64,000 nucleotides of DNA, from assembly GCA_014695345.1 (NCBI GenBank), contig JACJOC010000077.1, positions 357,818 through 421,817 on the forward strand. Reading direction: 5' to 3'. Below, piece by piece: positions 26,307-35,449 of the stretch; the stretch's first letter is position 1, and each line of letters starts with the position of its first letter. The notes beneath the pieces are model-generated. The model saw nothing but the letters and a program-made list of their open reading frames with translations, was not told the origin of the DNA and did not search any database. The position numbers and the translations under genes were made by a program. This stretch comes from Cyanobacteria bacterium FACHB-471. Lineage in GTDB: Bacteria > Cyanobacteriota > Cyanobacteriia > Elainellales > Elainellaceae.

Positions 26307-27398
26307 CTAAACGTTGAACCGGAACAGCAGCACATCGCCTTCCTGGACCACATACTCTTTGCCCTCACTGCGAACCAGCCCTTTTTCCTTGGCAGCGGTC
26401 ATTGAGCCATTGGTCACAAGGTCTTTGTAAGCAACCGTTTCAGCCCGAATAAAGCCCCGCTCAAAGTCTGAGTGAATTACTCCGGCTGCCTGGGGTGCAA
26501 ACATTCCCGCCTGAATTGTCCAGGCGCGAGTTTCCTTTGGCCCGGTGGTGAAATAGGTCCGCAGTCCCAGCAGTTCATAAGTAGCGCGGATCAGCGACTT
26601 TAAGCCCCCTTCCTCAACGCCGAGAGAGCCAAGGAAATCTGCCCTTTCTTCTTCGGGCAATTCGACTAGCTCTGCCTCAACTTGAGCGGAGACAACTACC
26701 ACCTGGGCATTCTCCTGCACTGCCAAATTCCGCACCTGGTCAACCCAGCCATTTCCCTCTGCTAAATCGTCTTCAGAGACGTTAGCCGCGTAGATGATCG
26801 GTTTGCCCGTCAGCAAGCCTAGCGGCTTGACCCAGATTTCTTCCTCTTCGTTGAGCGGCACCTGACGGGCAGATTTTCCTTCATTCAGGGCTGCTGCCAG
26901 TCTTTCTAACATTTCCAGCTCTGCCTGACCTTCTTTGCTAGAACGGGCCGACTTGCGCGTGCGCTCGATTCGCCGCTCGATTTGCGATAGATCGGCTAGC
27001 GCCAGTTCTAAATTAATTACCTCAATGTCGCGGAGCGGATCAATTGAGCCAGAAACGTGAATGATGTCATCATTTTCAAAGCAACGAACGACATGGACGA
27101 TCGCATCCACTTCACGGATGTTGGCAAGAAACTGGTTGCCCAGTCCCTCGCCTTTACTGGCTCCCTTAACCAACCCCGCAATGTCTACAAACTCTACCCG
27201 CGTGGGCACGATTTCAGCCGATTCGGAGATTTTGGCTAAGACCTGTAGACGTTCGTCTGGCACTGCAACCACGCCGACATTCGGCTCAATCGTACAGAAC
27301 GGGAAGTTAGCCGCTTGCGCCTTGGCATTTGCGACCAGAGCGTTGAATAAAGTAGATTTGCCTACATTGGGTAGTCCGACGATCCCGGCTCTTAGCAT
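26307..27398 (-). CDS. ychF: Redox-regulated ATPase YchF (OLA1 family)
   Basis: This Obg-like P-loop protein prefers ATP and binds ribosomes. The 363 residues include G1 [28 protein letters not shown]3 [17 protein letters not shown] and the altered G4 region of the family ([10 protein letters not shown]). A coiled-coil middle ([18 protein letters not shown]) and the C-terminal TGS domain ([14 protein letters not shown], then [12 protein letters not shown]) complete it. The start ATG 27398 gives the standard [12 protein letters not shown] proline-rich frame lies 45 bases upstream on the same strand. Confidence 0.96.
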   Translation of the reverse strand: MLRAGIVGLPNVGKSTLFNALVANAKAQAANFPFCTIEPNVGVVAVPDERLQVLAKISESAEIVPTRVEFVDIAGLVKGASKGEGLGNQFLANIREVDAIVHVVRCFENDDIIHVSGSIDPLRDIEVINLELALADLSQIERRIERTRKSARSSKEGQAELEMLERLAAALNEGKSARQVPLNEEEEIWVKPLGLLTGKPIIYAANVSEDDLAEGNGWVDQVRNLAVQENAQVVVVSAQVEAELVELPEEERADFLGSLGVEEGGLKSLIRATYELLGLRTYFTTGPKETRAWTIQAGMFAPQAAGVIHSDFERGFIRAETVAYKDLVTNGSMTAAKEKGLVRSEGKEYVVQEGDVLLFRFNV

Positions 27399-27443
27399 GT
27401 CGTTGTTGAAGAATCATAAGTCCAAAGTCCAGTTTTACAGGTT

Positions 27444-27737
27444 TTAGACCGGATCGGGTACTGCTGGCTGTGGAATTGGAGTCGGAATTGGCTGTGGAAC
27501 TGGCGTAGGAATCGGTTCGGGCACCGGAGCCGGAATTGGTTGCGGAATTGGAGTGGGAATGGGCTCGGGGACTGGGCTAGGGATTGGTTCTGGGACGGGT
27601 CCAGGAACCGGGCTGGGTGTAGGGGACGGTTCTGGGATCGGCGGCAGTGGGTTGGGGTCAGGAATTGGTGAAGGGGGAAGTGGCTCTGTTCCAGGGATTT
27701 GAGGTCCGGGGTCAGGAGTTGGAGTGGGATAAATCAA
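27444..27737 (-). CDS. Proline-rich low-complexity ORF, 97 aa
   Basis: The frame is almost entirely PxP repeats (units such as PIPTPVPQP and [10 protein letters not shown]), about half Pro. The only possible start near the stop-bounded end is TTG 27737, with no good ribosome site, so it may be a short secreted or wall-associated tail, a fragment of a larger gene, or not translated. The underlying DNA is a run of six-base units rich in GGAATTGG on the plus strand. I assign no function. Confidence 0.35.
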   Translation of the reverse strand: MIYPTPTPDPGPQIPGTEPLPPSPIPDPNPLPPIPEPSPTPSPVPGPVPEPIPSPVPEPIPTPIPQPIPAPVPEPIPTPVPQPIPTPIPQPAVPDPV

Positions 27738-27855
27738 GGCAGTTTGTTTTATTACTCAGCCTCTTTAGGGTAGGAAGCGATCGCCTCCTTTACCTCCTCC
27801 CAAAGAATGCAAATGGCAAATTCAAAAGGTCGATTTATAGCATTTCACTCGAAAG

Positions 27856-27904
27856 CTACAGATGAAAGGGCACCCCACCGAGCGGGGTGCCCTTTCATCT
27901 GTAG
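27856..27904. terminator. Long perfect hairpin between two minus-strand genes
   Basis: A 21-bp perfect stem (CTACAGATGAAAGGGCACCCC and its complement) has a 7-base loop. It lies 94 bases after the stop of the small membrane protein gene on the minus strand. A run of T is not obvious. It may terminate that gene or be a dispersed palindrome. Confidence 0.75.
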
Positions 27905-27997
27905 CCCTAATTTTTGGAATTGGTATTAGAAACGCAATCTGCCAGTTGTAATTAGTTGTAGCCCAGCAACAAGGGAGACAAACGCCAGGAAAAAAGT

Positions 27998-28267
27998 CTA
28001 TAAGCTTGTCGGTCTCAGGACAACGCCACCGCTGACGAAGACTAGCAGAATTCCTAGCCCAACCAAAACCCAGCCTAAGCCACCCGCACTTCGGTTAAAG
28101 AAAAGCAGCGCTACAACTCCGCTTGTGACTGCTAAGACTGAACCCGCAGCAGAAATATCGCGCCACCAATAGGGGGCTGTTTGCGTAGTGAAAATGATAT
28201 TTTGCCCTAGAAAGTAGATCCCGACTAGCAGTAGTGCTAATCCAATAAGTTTGAGTAGAAGCCGCAT
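27998..28267 (-). CDS. Small membrane protein, 89 aa
   Basis: Three hydrophobic segments are seen: LLKLIGLALLLVGIYFLG, SAAGSVLAVTSGVVALLFF and GWVLVGLGILLVFVSGGVVL. A short loop with Tyr-Trp-Trp-Arg lies between the first two. The start ATG 28267 begins MRLLLKLIG. Small three-helix proteins of this type are frequent in cyanobacteria and unnamed. It is followed by a perfect hairpin and preceded, 51 bases upstream, by another small gene on the same strand. Confidence 0.7.
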   Translation of the reverse strand: MRLLLKLIGLALLLVGIYFLGQNIIFTTQTAPYWWRDISAAGSVLAVTSGVVALLFFNRSAGGLGWVLVGLGILLVFVSGGVVLRPTSL

Positions 28268-28318
28268 TGCCCGTGATAACGCTACTGCACAATCTTAGCC
28301 AGGCAAAGGGCGATCGCC

Positions 28319-28516
28319 CTAAAACGCTACATCTCTAAACTCGCGCAAGTAGAGTTGCTCCGATATCTGCACTTGAAACCACAGTCCTTGCTCAGTACCG
28401 ACTTCCAGAAAAACCTGGTCAGTAGCATCTGGACAATGGATCGTAGATAACCACTGCCAGCGCTTGTAGTCTTCTAAAGCTGATTCAAGCCGTTTCGTTT
28501 TACTGATCTGTCTCAT
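28319..28516 (-). CDS. Hypothetical protein, 65 aa
   Basis: This is a soluble protein with a basic N terminus (MRQISKTKRLESALEDYKRW) and an acidic beta-strand-like C-terminal half. The start is ATG 28516. I do not recognise it. Support comes from its spacing in a run of small minus-strand genes and a sensible amino-acid mix, without repeats or excess rare residues. Confidence 0.55.
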   Translation of the reverse strand: MRQISKTKRLESALEDYKRWQWLSTIHCPDATDQVFLEVGTEQGLWFQVQISEQLYLREFRDVAF

Positions 28517-28635
28517 GGGTAGACCTCAATGCTACTCCCCCTCCCTACTCTAGTCATTCAATCGCGTTCCTGTTGAATTCTTAAAGTTTAATTCTTGAAA
28601 AACATACGTTCTGTTAAGTGAGCACTTTTCAAAAA

Positions 28636-29052
28636 TCAAATTGAGTTCCCCTGGATAGAGAGTCCGCTGTAAAGTTGTCCGTCGCCCGTCCATTCCTGGC
28701 AGGCTGCTAGTCCCGAGTTTGGATCTTGCGAATAGGTGTCCGTCGGTACCCAAACCCGCACGGTTTGGTCAAGCAAAACCTGGTAGAGATATTCCACATC
28801 TGGCTTGAAGCTCAGTCCGATGCGCAGGTTTGAGAAGTCGTCTTCACAAATCTCAAACCCAAACCGCACGACGATTTGAGCAACTAGACATTCTGGAGTA
28901 TCAGAATATTCTCCGGAAATGTCTCTTTCCTGCCAAAATTTCTCCAGAAATCGGTTCAGAATTGGCAAAACTTTGGCAGGGGAACCATTTCGACTGGCAT
29001 AAATGATTGCCGGATTGTCTTCTACAACGATGTGACAAGGAATAGTAGCCAT
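28636..29052 (-). CDS. Hypothetical protein, 138 aa
   Basis: This is an acidic soluble protein with no signal or membrane segment. The start ATG 29052 begins MATIPCHIVVEDNPAIIYAS and has AGGAGG eight bases upstream on the minus strand. Pairs of Asp/Glu and several Trp and Cys are seen, but no catalytic motif. I do not recognise the family. It is divergent from the gene at 29265, with a hairpin (29149-29179) in the shared upstream region. Confidence 0.65.
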   Translation of the reverse strand: MATIPCHIVVEDNPAIIYASRNGSPAKVLPILNRFLEKFWQERDISGEYSDTPECLVAQIVVRFGFEICEDDFSNLRIGLSFKPDVEYLYQVLLDQTVRVWVPTDTYSQDPNSGLAACQEWTGDGQLYSGLSIQGNSI

Positions 29053-29148
29053 TTGCCTCCTAGATTAATCAGGTTAATCCTCGATTAACTTTTCTTATTA
29101 CTATCTAGATATAGCAGTCCTGAATTAATTGTTTTAAGACGATCGGGT

Positions 29149-29179
29149 TGTGAGCGCACTCCGACGGGGTGCGCTCACA
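29149..29179. repeat. Hairpin in the shared upstream region of two divergent genes
   Basis: TGTGAGCGCAC and its exact complement GTGCGCTCACA are separated by nine bases. Because both flanking genes point away, it is not an ordinary terminator; it is a dispersed palindrome or a possible operator. Confidence 0.65.
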
Positions 29180-29264
29180 GCCTATTTAGGATTGCTACAG
29201 TGATGAGCTGAATTTGCTGTTCTTTTTCCCACATTCCCACCAGCACAGTTTAGGAGCATCGCGA

Positions 29265-29705
29265 GTGAACGCTGCCGAGCAAGCAATAAATTTTGAAGTT
29301 GCTACCCAGATCGCAACGGTCGTGAATTTGTTTAAGGCAGAGTTCCCAGATGTGAGGGCTGACCTGAAGCCTTGGGCAAATGACCCGGATACCCGTGAGC
29401 TGATTGATCCTGACTCGATCGACATTGGCTTTCACTTTCCAGGCAGGAGCCGGTTGTTTCAAAGCCGCAGTATTTTGCTCCAGATCCGGTTTCATGCCGA
29501 TTTGCTGACCAACTCGTACCGGGCGATCGGCGTTGAGGCAGCTGGGTTTGACCATCAAGGTAAGCAGTGGCAGTTTTCTACCATCCAGGATTGGTGCTTT
29601 GTCGGCGTAAGCTGTCCCTCGACCGAGACTGGAGAGCAGTTTAAGCGGCTTTGTCGGCAGATTCTTGAGTTGTTTAATCAGGCTGAAGAAAAGCTTGAGG
29701 GGTAA
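29265..29705 (+). CDS. Hypothetical protein, 146 aa
   Basis: This is a soluble protein of unknown family. The chosen start is GTG 29265 (VNAAEQAINFEVA) because TAGGAG lies eight bases upstream; an in-frame codon at 29214 would add 17 unlikely residues. It is rich in acidic and aromatic residues (DPDSIDIGFHFPGRSRLFQS) and contains two Cys near the C terminus. It is divergent from the 138-residue hypothetical. No function is assigned. Confidence 0.65.
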   Translation: MNAAEQAINFEVATQIATVVNLFKAEFPDVRADLKPWANDPDTRELIDPDSIDIGFHFPGRSRLFQSRSILLQIRFHADLLTNSYRAIGVEAAGFDHQGKQWQFSTIQDWCFVGVSCPSTETGEQFKRLCRQILELFNQAEEKLEG

Positions 29706-30372
29706 GCAGCTATTTGAAAAATTGTTCTTTTCCGATAATTTGTGTTGCAGGGAGAAAAGTAGGCAAGATAGGGCAGACAGTGTGTGTTTTCCTAATTTGT
29801 GTTGCAGAAGTGCTGACAGAGGACGAAGTGTCCAACATAATGGTTGTGAAAAACCTGTGAATTCTGCTTTACTAAAGTTAAAGTTCTGATAAGGGTAATT
29901 TCACAACTCTTGACTTTGTTCCTGAATTAAGCGATCGCCCCATTTGAGTCCTTGCAGGTTGGTGTGAGTTAAGCGTTCACCTATGGGTTCATCTCTGGCT
30001 TAAATGGGTTGATGGGAGTCACTGGGGACGTGGGTGCAATCCCCATAAAGATTAGGGTGTGAGTTTGTTAGGGTGCGACAGTTAAACGAAACGCAAGAAT
30101 GCAGTGCAAGTAAAGCAATGCAAAGTGGGCTAGGCATTATCTACCGTGCTTCAGCCGACTAACCGGGGAAGCATTTACCGCAGTCAAAAAAAATTCATTC
30201 AAACTTTCCGGATGAGCCATTGACTTCACAGAATTGTTAAGTACAGGCTCTACCTGACGAAAGTTTCCATGAAGAATTGCACGTTTAGGAGTTCATTCTC
30301 CTAGGCGACGTGTCCTAGCGGTAATTTTGGCGGCTAATGACCTAGCAAGTACAGCCATTCTAGGGGGACTCT
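29706..30372 (+). other. 667-base non-coding region with several hairpins
   Basis: No gene is seen. It holds a 15-base direct repeat TAATTTGTGTTGCAG (29736-29750 and 29793-29807) and three separate hairpins: TGGGGA/TCCCCA (30023-30045), TGCTTC/GAAGCA with an inner CCG/CGG (30147-30173), and TAGGAG/CTCCTA (30286-30303). It could be a long structured leader of the gene at 30373 or an unannotated small RNA. It matches no RNA family that I can name. Confidence 0.45.
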
Positions 30373-30954
30373 ATGGCAGAGCAATTGAGATTTCAGACTG
30401 AATACGCGCAAGAAGGTGCAATACGTCAACCCCAAGTCGATTTCGCTGAAGTGCCAGATCGGGTGGGCTTGCCGCTACAAGATGTAGATTTTTCTCCATC
30501 TGAGTTAGCTAATGCTACGCCAGCTTGTATTCATCTTGATTTGGAGGAACTGGACTGTTTTGAGGTCGTTGATCAGCAGTTCCAGGAGCATGGGGTCGAA
30601 TTCTCAAATGCGATCGCTCTGCATCCCTCTAATCCAGCTTTTCCATCTCGTTCTGGTTCCAAGGTGTTGATTGGTTCACCCAAAAACGGCTGGGTTGAGG
30701 CGACTTTCCGCTGCCCGGTTCGATTTGTCAGTGGGTTTGTCACCAGCTCTCGCCGCACGGTGCTAGCCGCTTTTGATGCCAACAATCAGCCCGTTGCTCA
30801 GGCAGAAACTCCGGGGGCAAATCTGGCAGGGTCGGGGTCCGACGTTCCGCCGAATGTGCAGCTTAGCTTGAAGGCGGCAAACATTCACCGGATCACGTTT
30901 TATGCCTTCGATGGGCAACTGACGCTGAACGATTTTAGCTTCAGCTTCCAGTAG
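30373..30954 (+). CDS. Hypothetical protein, 193 aa, probable beta-sandwich
   Basis: This protein has no signal peptide or membrane segment. The C-terminal two thirds look like a beta-rich carbohydrate-binding-like fold: PKNGWVEATFRCPVRFVSGF, then VLAAFDANNQPVAQAET, then IHRITFYAFDGQLTLNDFSF. That pattern is often seen in lectin-like or PEP-CTERM-associated domains. The start ATG 30373 has GGGGGA seven bases upstream. The unusually long upstream region and the hairpin after the stop suggest a monocistronic, regulated gene. Confidence 0.7.
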   Translation: MAEQLRFQTEYAQEGAIRQPQVDFAEVPDRVGLPLQDVDFSPSELANATPACIHLDLEELDCFEVVDQQFQEHGVEFSNAIALHPSNPAFPSRSGSKVLIGSPKNGWVEATFRCPVRFVSGFVTSSRRTVLAAFDANNQPVAQAETPGANLAGSGSDVPPNVQLSLKAANIHRITFYAFDGQLTLNDFSFSFQ

Positions 30955-30973
30955 CACCCCGCTTAATGGAGAT

Positions 30974-31011
30974 ACTTTTGAATGTGAAAGCCTGCTTTCA
31001 CGTTCAAAAGT
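30974..31011. terminator. Hairpin after the 30373 gene
   Basis: An 18-bp stem with one G-T pair (arm ACTTTTGAATGTGAAAGC) and a two-base centre begins 20 bases after the stop. Its core is close to that of the hairpin after cydA (3344-3379). The rest of the gap to 31272 shows nothing that I can support. Confidence 0.7.
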
Positions 31012-31272
31012 CATTGTTGCAATCGTTAAAGCTTTCAACAGTGCTAGTTCTTAAGTTTGAGTTTGAAGTGAATGGGTTCTTTGGCGCTAAGCGGATGTAC
31101 GGGCTGACCTCGCTGTAGCGCCAAAAGTTCCCTGACTCAACTAGCTCTGTGCTGACTTGGAGGACTGTCTCCATGCGCGATCGCCATTCCATGCCCAAAC
31201 TGACAACTTCAGAAGGGCAAAAGCTTTTTTCAGCGTCTCTTTGAGAAATTAGCTCTTATGAGAAATTAGCTT

Positions 31273-31572
31273 TTATTTGCCGCCATAGTAAAAGGCGATT
31301 TCTTTTTCTTTTAATGGCGCAAAGTCAGCTGCGACCAGCATTTGGTCGAGTTCTGCTTGGGAAATGTGCTTGGCTCCAATGCGGACAATGCGCGATCGCA
31401 TCGTATTTGAAACGCCGCTGCGCTGCCGCCCTGCCTCCAGTCCCATCACCTTGTGATAGAGGTCTAGCTTGGCTTGGGGAATGGGTGAGCCATCAAAATC
31501 GTTACCGCTGGCGATCGCTACATCGATAGCATCTGCACCCTTTGTTTGATTAGGATTTACTTCAGCAGCCAT
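31273..31572 (-). CDS. DUF4090 family protein
   Basis: This small soluble cyanobacterial protein of 99 residues has unknown function. It contains the family's conserved stretches, for example DFDGSPIPQAKLDLYHKVM, EAGRQRSGVSNTMRSRIVRI and FAPLKEKEIAFYYGG. The start ATG 31572 (MAAEVNPNQ) gives the usual length; the frame is open to 31704, but that part is not family-like. It is divergent from gnd, with a palindrome between. Confidence 0.85.
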   Translation of the reverse strand: MAAEVNPNQTKGADAIDVAIASGNDFDGSPIPQAKLDLYHKVMGLEAGRQRSGVSNTMRSRIVRIGAKHISQAELDQMLVAADFAPLKEKEIAFYYGGK

Positions 31573-31700
31573 AGGAGTCCGTTGGGGAATGCGCTTCAAA
31601 GTGTACGCAGGCATTTTACCAGGGGGCGATCGCCCCTGTGATACTGATTCGATTATTTGAAGGCGCGTTCTACACGGAACACGCCTTGAATAGACCTCCT

Positions 31701-31741
31701 GCATGAATGGGGGCGCGGCGAAGCCGCGCCCCCATTCATGC
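31701..31741. repeat. Perfect GC-rich palindrome
   Basis: A 19-bp perfect stem (GCATGAATGGGGGCGCGGC and its complement) has loop GAA. It lies upstream of both the DUF4090 gene and gnd, so it is not a simple terminator. It is part of the dispersed set of palindromes. Confidence 0.8.
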
Positions 31742-31885
31742 TTAAGAAATGATCCATGCAGAATGAATGTGACAACAGCATGAGAGGCATAAAGAAAATC
31801 TTTGCTGAGCCTTGGTTCTCCAAAAAGTTGACTACTCTGAAGGGGATGAAGTCCCCAGCGCTATCACAAGCAAGCAGAGAGTCTT

Positions 31886-33292
31886 ATGGCACAGAGTTTT
31901 GGTTTAATTGGCTTAGCAGTGATGGGTGAAAACCTGGCGCTTAACGTCGAGCGCAACGGGTTTCCGATTACGGTATACAACCGTTCACCCGAAAAAACAA
32001 ACACGTTTATGGCAGAACGCGCTCAGGGCAAGAACGTCGTAGCTGCCTATTCGTTAGAAGAATTCGTTCAATCCCTGGAGCGTCCCCGCCGAATTCTCGT
32101 CATGGTGAAGGCGGGTGGCCCTGTCGACGCAGTGATCGAACAACTCAAACCCCTGCTAGAGCAGGACGACATGATTATTGACGGTGGCAACTCTCTCTAT
32201 GAGGACACCGAACGTCGAGTTAAAAACCTGGAATCAACGGGTCTACAGTTTATCGGCATGGGAGTCAGTGGTGGTGAGGAAGGCGCACTCAATGGCCCTA
32301 GCCTGATGCCCGGTGGCACCCGCGCTGCGTATGAGGCGATCGAGCCAATCGTCACCAAAATTGCCGCTCAAGTAGACGATGGCCCTTGCGTGACCTACAT
32401 CGGGCCAGGTGGTTCAGGGCACTACGTCAAAATGGTACATAACGGCATTGAATATGGTGATATGCAGCTGATTGCAGAAGCCTATGACCTATTGAGAAAC
32501 ACGCTGGGGTTGGACCACAACCAGCTTCAGGAGGTGTTTGCTGAGTGGAACACCACCGATGAACTCGACTCTTTTTTAATCGAGATTACCGCTAACATTT
32601 TCAAGAAACTCGACCCAGATACCGGGATGCCCTTGGTAGACGTAATCATGGACGCAGCAGGGCAAAAAGGCACAGGACGCTGGACGGTCGTTAGCGCTCT
32701 AGAATTAGGCGTAAGCATTCCCACGATCACGGCGGCAGTCAATGCACGTATCATGTCGTCCTACAAAAAAGAGCGGATAGAAGCTTCTAAGCAGCTATCG
32801 GGCCCAACGGGCAAATATGACGGCGATACCCAGAGCTTCATCAATAAAATTCGGGATGCGCTCTACTGCTCCAAGATTTGCTCTTACGCTCAGGGCATGG
32901 CACTGATCGGCAAAGCCTCCCAAGAGTTTAACTACGGCATCGACCTGGGTGAAACGGCGCGAATTTGGAAGGCTGGTTGCATTATTCGGGCACGCTTCTT
33001 GGGCAAGATCAAACATGCCTACGATGAGAACCCGCAGCTTGCTAACCTGCTGCTCGCACCTGAATTCGTTCAAACGATTCTCGATCGCCAGGAGGCTTGG
33101 CGAGAGGTGCTGGCTGTTGCGGCTAAGCTAGGAGTTCCGGTTCCTGCCTTTAGCGCATCGCTGGACTACTTTGATAGCTATCGGCGCGATCGCCTCCCCC
33201 AAAACTTGACTCAGGCTCAGCGCGACTACTTTGGTGCTCATACTTACGAGCGTACCGACAAGCCTGGAGTATTCCACGCAGATTGGTTCTAA
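31886..33292 (+). CDS. gnd: 6-phosphogluconate dehydrogenase (decarboxylating)
   Basis: This enzyme oxidises 6-phosphogluconate to ribulose 5-phosphate with NADP in the oxidative pentose phosphate pathway. The N-terminal nucleotide-binding motif is GLAVMGENLALN. The substrate loop is GVSGGEEGALNGPSLMPGG, and the catalytic Lys/Asn are in HYVKMVHNGIEYGDMQ. The C-terminal tail carries the conserved RDYFGAHTYER. The 468 residues are normal for the family. The start is ATG 31886. A strong terminator follows. Confidence 0.97.
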   Translation: MAQSFGLIGLAVMGENLALNVERNGFPITVYNRSPEKTNTFMAERAQGKNVVAAYSLEEFVQSLERPRRILVMVKAGGPVDAVIEQLKPLLEQDDMIIDGGNSLYEDTERRVKNLESTGLQFIGMGVSGGEEGALNGPSLMPGGTRAAYEAIEPIVTKIAAQVDDGPCVTYIGPGGSGHYVKMVHNGIEYGDMQLIAEAYDLLRNTLGLDHNQLQEVFAEWNTTDELDSFLIEITANIFKKLDPDTGMPLVDVIMDAAGQKGTGRWTVVSALELGVSIPTITAAVNARIMSSYKKERIEASKQLSGPTGKYDGDTQSFINKIRDALYCSKICSYAQGMALIGKASQEFNYGIDLGETARIWKAGCIIRARFLGKIKHAYDENPQLANLLLAPEFVQTILDRQEAWREVLAVAAKLGVPVPAFSASLDYFDSYRRDRLPQNLTQAQRDYFGAHTYERTDKPGVFHADWF

Positions 33293-33313
33293 AGCTCAAT
33301 TTATCTATCATGC

Positions 33314-33345
33314 ATGGGGCAGGGTTTTACCCTGCCCCATTTTTT
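33314..33345 (+). terminator. Rho-independent terminator of gnd
   Basis: An 11-bp perfect stem ATGGGGCAGGG/CCCTGCCCCAT with loop TTTTA is followed directly by a T-run, 21 bases after the gnd stop. Confidence 0.95.
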
Positions 33346-34107
33346 GTCCTAATTGCATTTAGGGGATTTATACCACTGCAAGTTCTGGCGATCGCTCTGT
33401 GAATTATGTCCGTTCCGGAGTGATATCTGAAAATTCACAGAATCTTTAAAAAGAGCTTTTCCCTCCCTTGTGCATTCCCTTCAATCTTTGATTTGTCAGT
33501 CTTTTAAGCAACTGGAAGCGATTAGCTTAAGTCTTGATTTTGCTCAGAATTTTGATCCCTTTGCGCAACTCAGCGACTCAACCTGCTACCAGAGGTGTAT
33601 AACATTAAGGTCAAGCAGCAGCTTGCAGCCAAAATGTTTGAATCTGTTCAAGCAGCCTTAATATCAAGCGCTAAAAAATTGCCGCTCTGATGCAGACCAT
33701 TCCAAATGGTTCTGTAAGATAGCTACAAAACACAGACCAAAATTGTGTGTATCATCCATTTAGTATTCAGAGTAACTGCAATTTTTTACAACGAAATCTA
33801 CTGAGCTGCTGGCTAAAGTTTGTGTTCAGAAATATTTGACTAATCCGTCTTAACCTACCTAGGACTCAGGCTGTTTTTACATTCGAGAAAAGTCTAAAAG
33901 CATTGCGCTGATTCACTCTTGTTGAAAAAACGACAAGAGTCCGTTTGAATGAAATGTGGTATAAGAAGAAGACTGCAATCACATCTACTACCTCCAAAGA
34001 TAGAATTTTTAGAAACTCAGGGTCGATTTCTTGTATGGTTGCAACTGCGTAGCTAAAAAGTTTGAACGTGCAAACAATCTACCACCCAGTTTGATAGAGG
34101 AGTCCTG
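33346..34107 (+). other. 762-base non-coding region before the RTX gene
   Basis: No gene is seen; a 63-codon frame at 33470-33661 lacks any support. The region is AT-rich with long A and T tracts and probably contains the promoter and a long leader of the RTX gene. Confidence 0.45.
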
Positions 34108-35409
34108 ATGTCGGAAGTCGTTGTTCAGCCACCTGGTGGTACGCCACCTACACCTGTTTTTTTCGGGCTAAGGGCAATCAGTAGTCGAGCCATTGTCTTG
34201 AGAAGACCTTCTCCCGAAGGCCCAATTATTGCTTTTGGCAGCAATAGCAATGACAGCATTCGAACAGTTTCCCGAAGTAATACAGATCGGTTTATCCTCC
34301 GTGGCGTTGATGGAAACGACACTTTAGAAGGCGGTGCCAACAACGACAGGCTCCTAGGGGGGCGTGGCAGTGATCTCCTCTCCGGCGGCAGAGGTAGAGA
34401 CGTTGTCTATGGGGAGTCGGGGACTGACCGAGCTTATGGAGGCAGCGAAGGCGACTTGCTCTTTGGTGGCGCCGATAATGATGAACTCTTTGGCGAACAA
34501 GGTGCAGATGCTCTGCGCGGCGAGGCAGGCAACGATCGCCTCTATGGGGGCAGAGACAATGATCTGCTCATAGGTGGTGCTGCCGATGACGTAATGTTGG
34601 GTGACCAAGGTGTGGATCGTTTGCGCGGCGGGGACGGCAACGATCGCCTCTATGGTGGCAGCGAAAGCGATCGCATCTATGGGGATAATGGCAACGACAT
34701 TATCTTTGGAGATGCTGGTAACGACCTGGCAATGGGAGGCTCTGGCAACGACCAAATTTATGGCGGCGTAGGCAACGACCGCCTGTTAGGCGGTATCGGA
34801 GATGATATTGCCTTCGGAGATGCCGGAAACGACACCGTTGCCGGAGAAGATGGCAACGATCGCCTCTATGGTGGCAGTGGCAGGGATGCTGTTGTCGGTG
34901 GTGCTGGAGACGACGTAATTTTTGGAGATGTCTCCCGGCGAGGAGATAGTGGAGTCGATGGTAATGATCGCCTCTTTGGTGGCGATGGCAGCGATCGCCT
35001 CTCTGGTGACGGTGGTGATGATTTGCTCTCCGGCGACGCAGGCGCAGACGTGCTGACGGGTGGTGCTGGCAGAGATACGTTCCGCTTGGGTGAAGACTCA
35101 ACAGGTAATGGGCAGCTAGACCGAATTCTGGACTTTACCCCTGGCGAAGACACAATTGAGATGAGTCGCTCGTTGTTGCCAGGAGCCAACCTTGGGACAG
35201 GGCAATTAAGCGCAGAAGATTTCACTATTGTTCAAAATATTAACTCGGTAACAACCTCCCCGCTCGGTCAGTCAGAGGTTCGTGCCAGAGTGATTTACGA
35301 ACAAAGCACTGGTCTCGTGTATTACTACTCTGGCAATGGTCAGAGCGTTGCACTATTCCAATTGCAGAGCAACCTTAATCTCAGTGCTTCTGCCTTTGAG
35401 ATTTTTTAG
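34108..35409 (+). CDS. RTX-type calcium-binding repeat protein
   Basis: This is a secreted-type protein of 433 residues. From about residue 65 to 330 it consists of nine-residue GGxGxDxLx nonapeptides (for example GGNGNDRLYGG and GGAGDDVIFGD), which bind calcium in a parallel beta-roll. There is no N-terminal signal peptide. The C-terminal hundred residues (DRILDFTPGEDTIEM onwards) resemble the peptidase-associated C-terminal domain and the type I secretion region of RTX proteins. The start ATG 34108 has GGAG eight bases upstream. No type I secretion genes lie in the window. It heads a cluster of TPR and glycosyltransferase genes. Confidence 0.92.
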   Translation: MSEVVVQPPGGTPPTPVFFGLRAISSRAIVLRRPSPEGPIIAFGSNSNDSIRTVSRSNTDRFILRGVDGNDTLEGGANNDRLLGGRGSDLLSGGRGRDVVYGESGTDRAYGGSEGDLLFGGADNDELFGEQGADALRGEAGNDRLYGGRDNDLLIGGAADDVMLGDQGVDRLRGGDGNDRLYGGSESDRIYGDNGNDIIFGDAGNDLAMGGSGNDQIYGGVGNDRLLGGIGDDIAFGDAGNDTVAGEDGNDRLYGGSGRDAVVGGAGDDVIFGDVSRRGDSGVDGNDRLFGGDGSDRLSGDGGDDLLSGDAGADVLTGGAGRDTFRLGEDSTGNGQLDRILDFTPGEDTIEMSRSLLPGANLGTGQLSAEDFTIVQNINSVTTSPLGQSEVRARVIYEQSTGLVYYYSGNGQSVALFQLQSNLNLSASAFEIF

Positions 35410-35449
35410 TTGGAAAGGATAAGGAATGGAGGATGAGGGATGAAAGCTT

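Noticed and set aside
30023..30060. Cobalamin-riboswitch-like GGTGCAATCC
   Set aside because: Only a short match is present. The CCCGCAACTGT-type segments and a B12-related gene are missing.
31004..31198. 64-codon minus-strand frame after the 30373 gene
   Set aside because: It starts in the terminator region, with no support beyond being open.
33470..33661. 63-codon frame before the RTX gene
   Set aside because: It is rich in Ser/Gln/Phe from AT-rich DNA, with no ribosome site or recognisable features.
34310..35080. Regular DNA repeats that might suggest a CRISPR array
   Set aside because: They are the codons of the RTX nonapeptides in a single open frame; no constant repeats with unique spacers.
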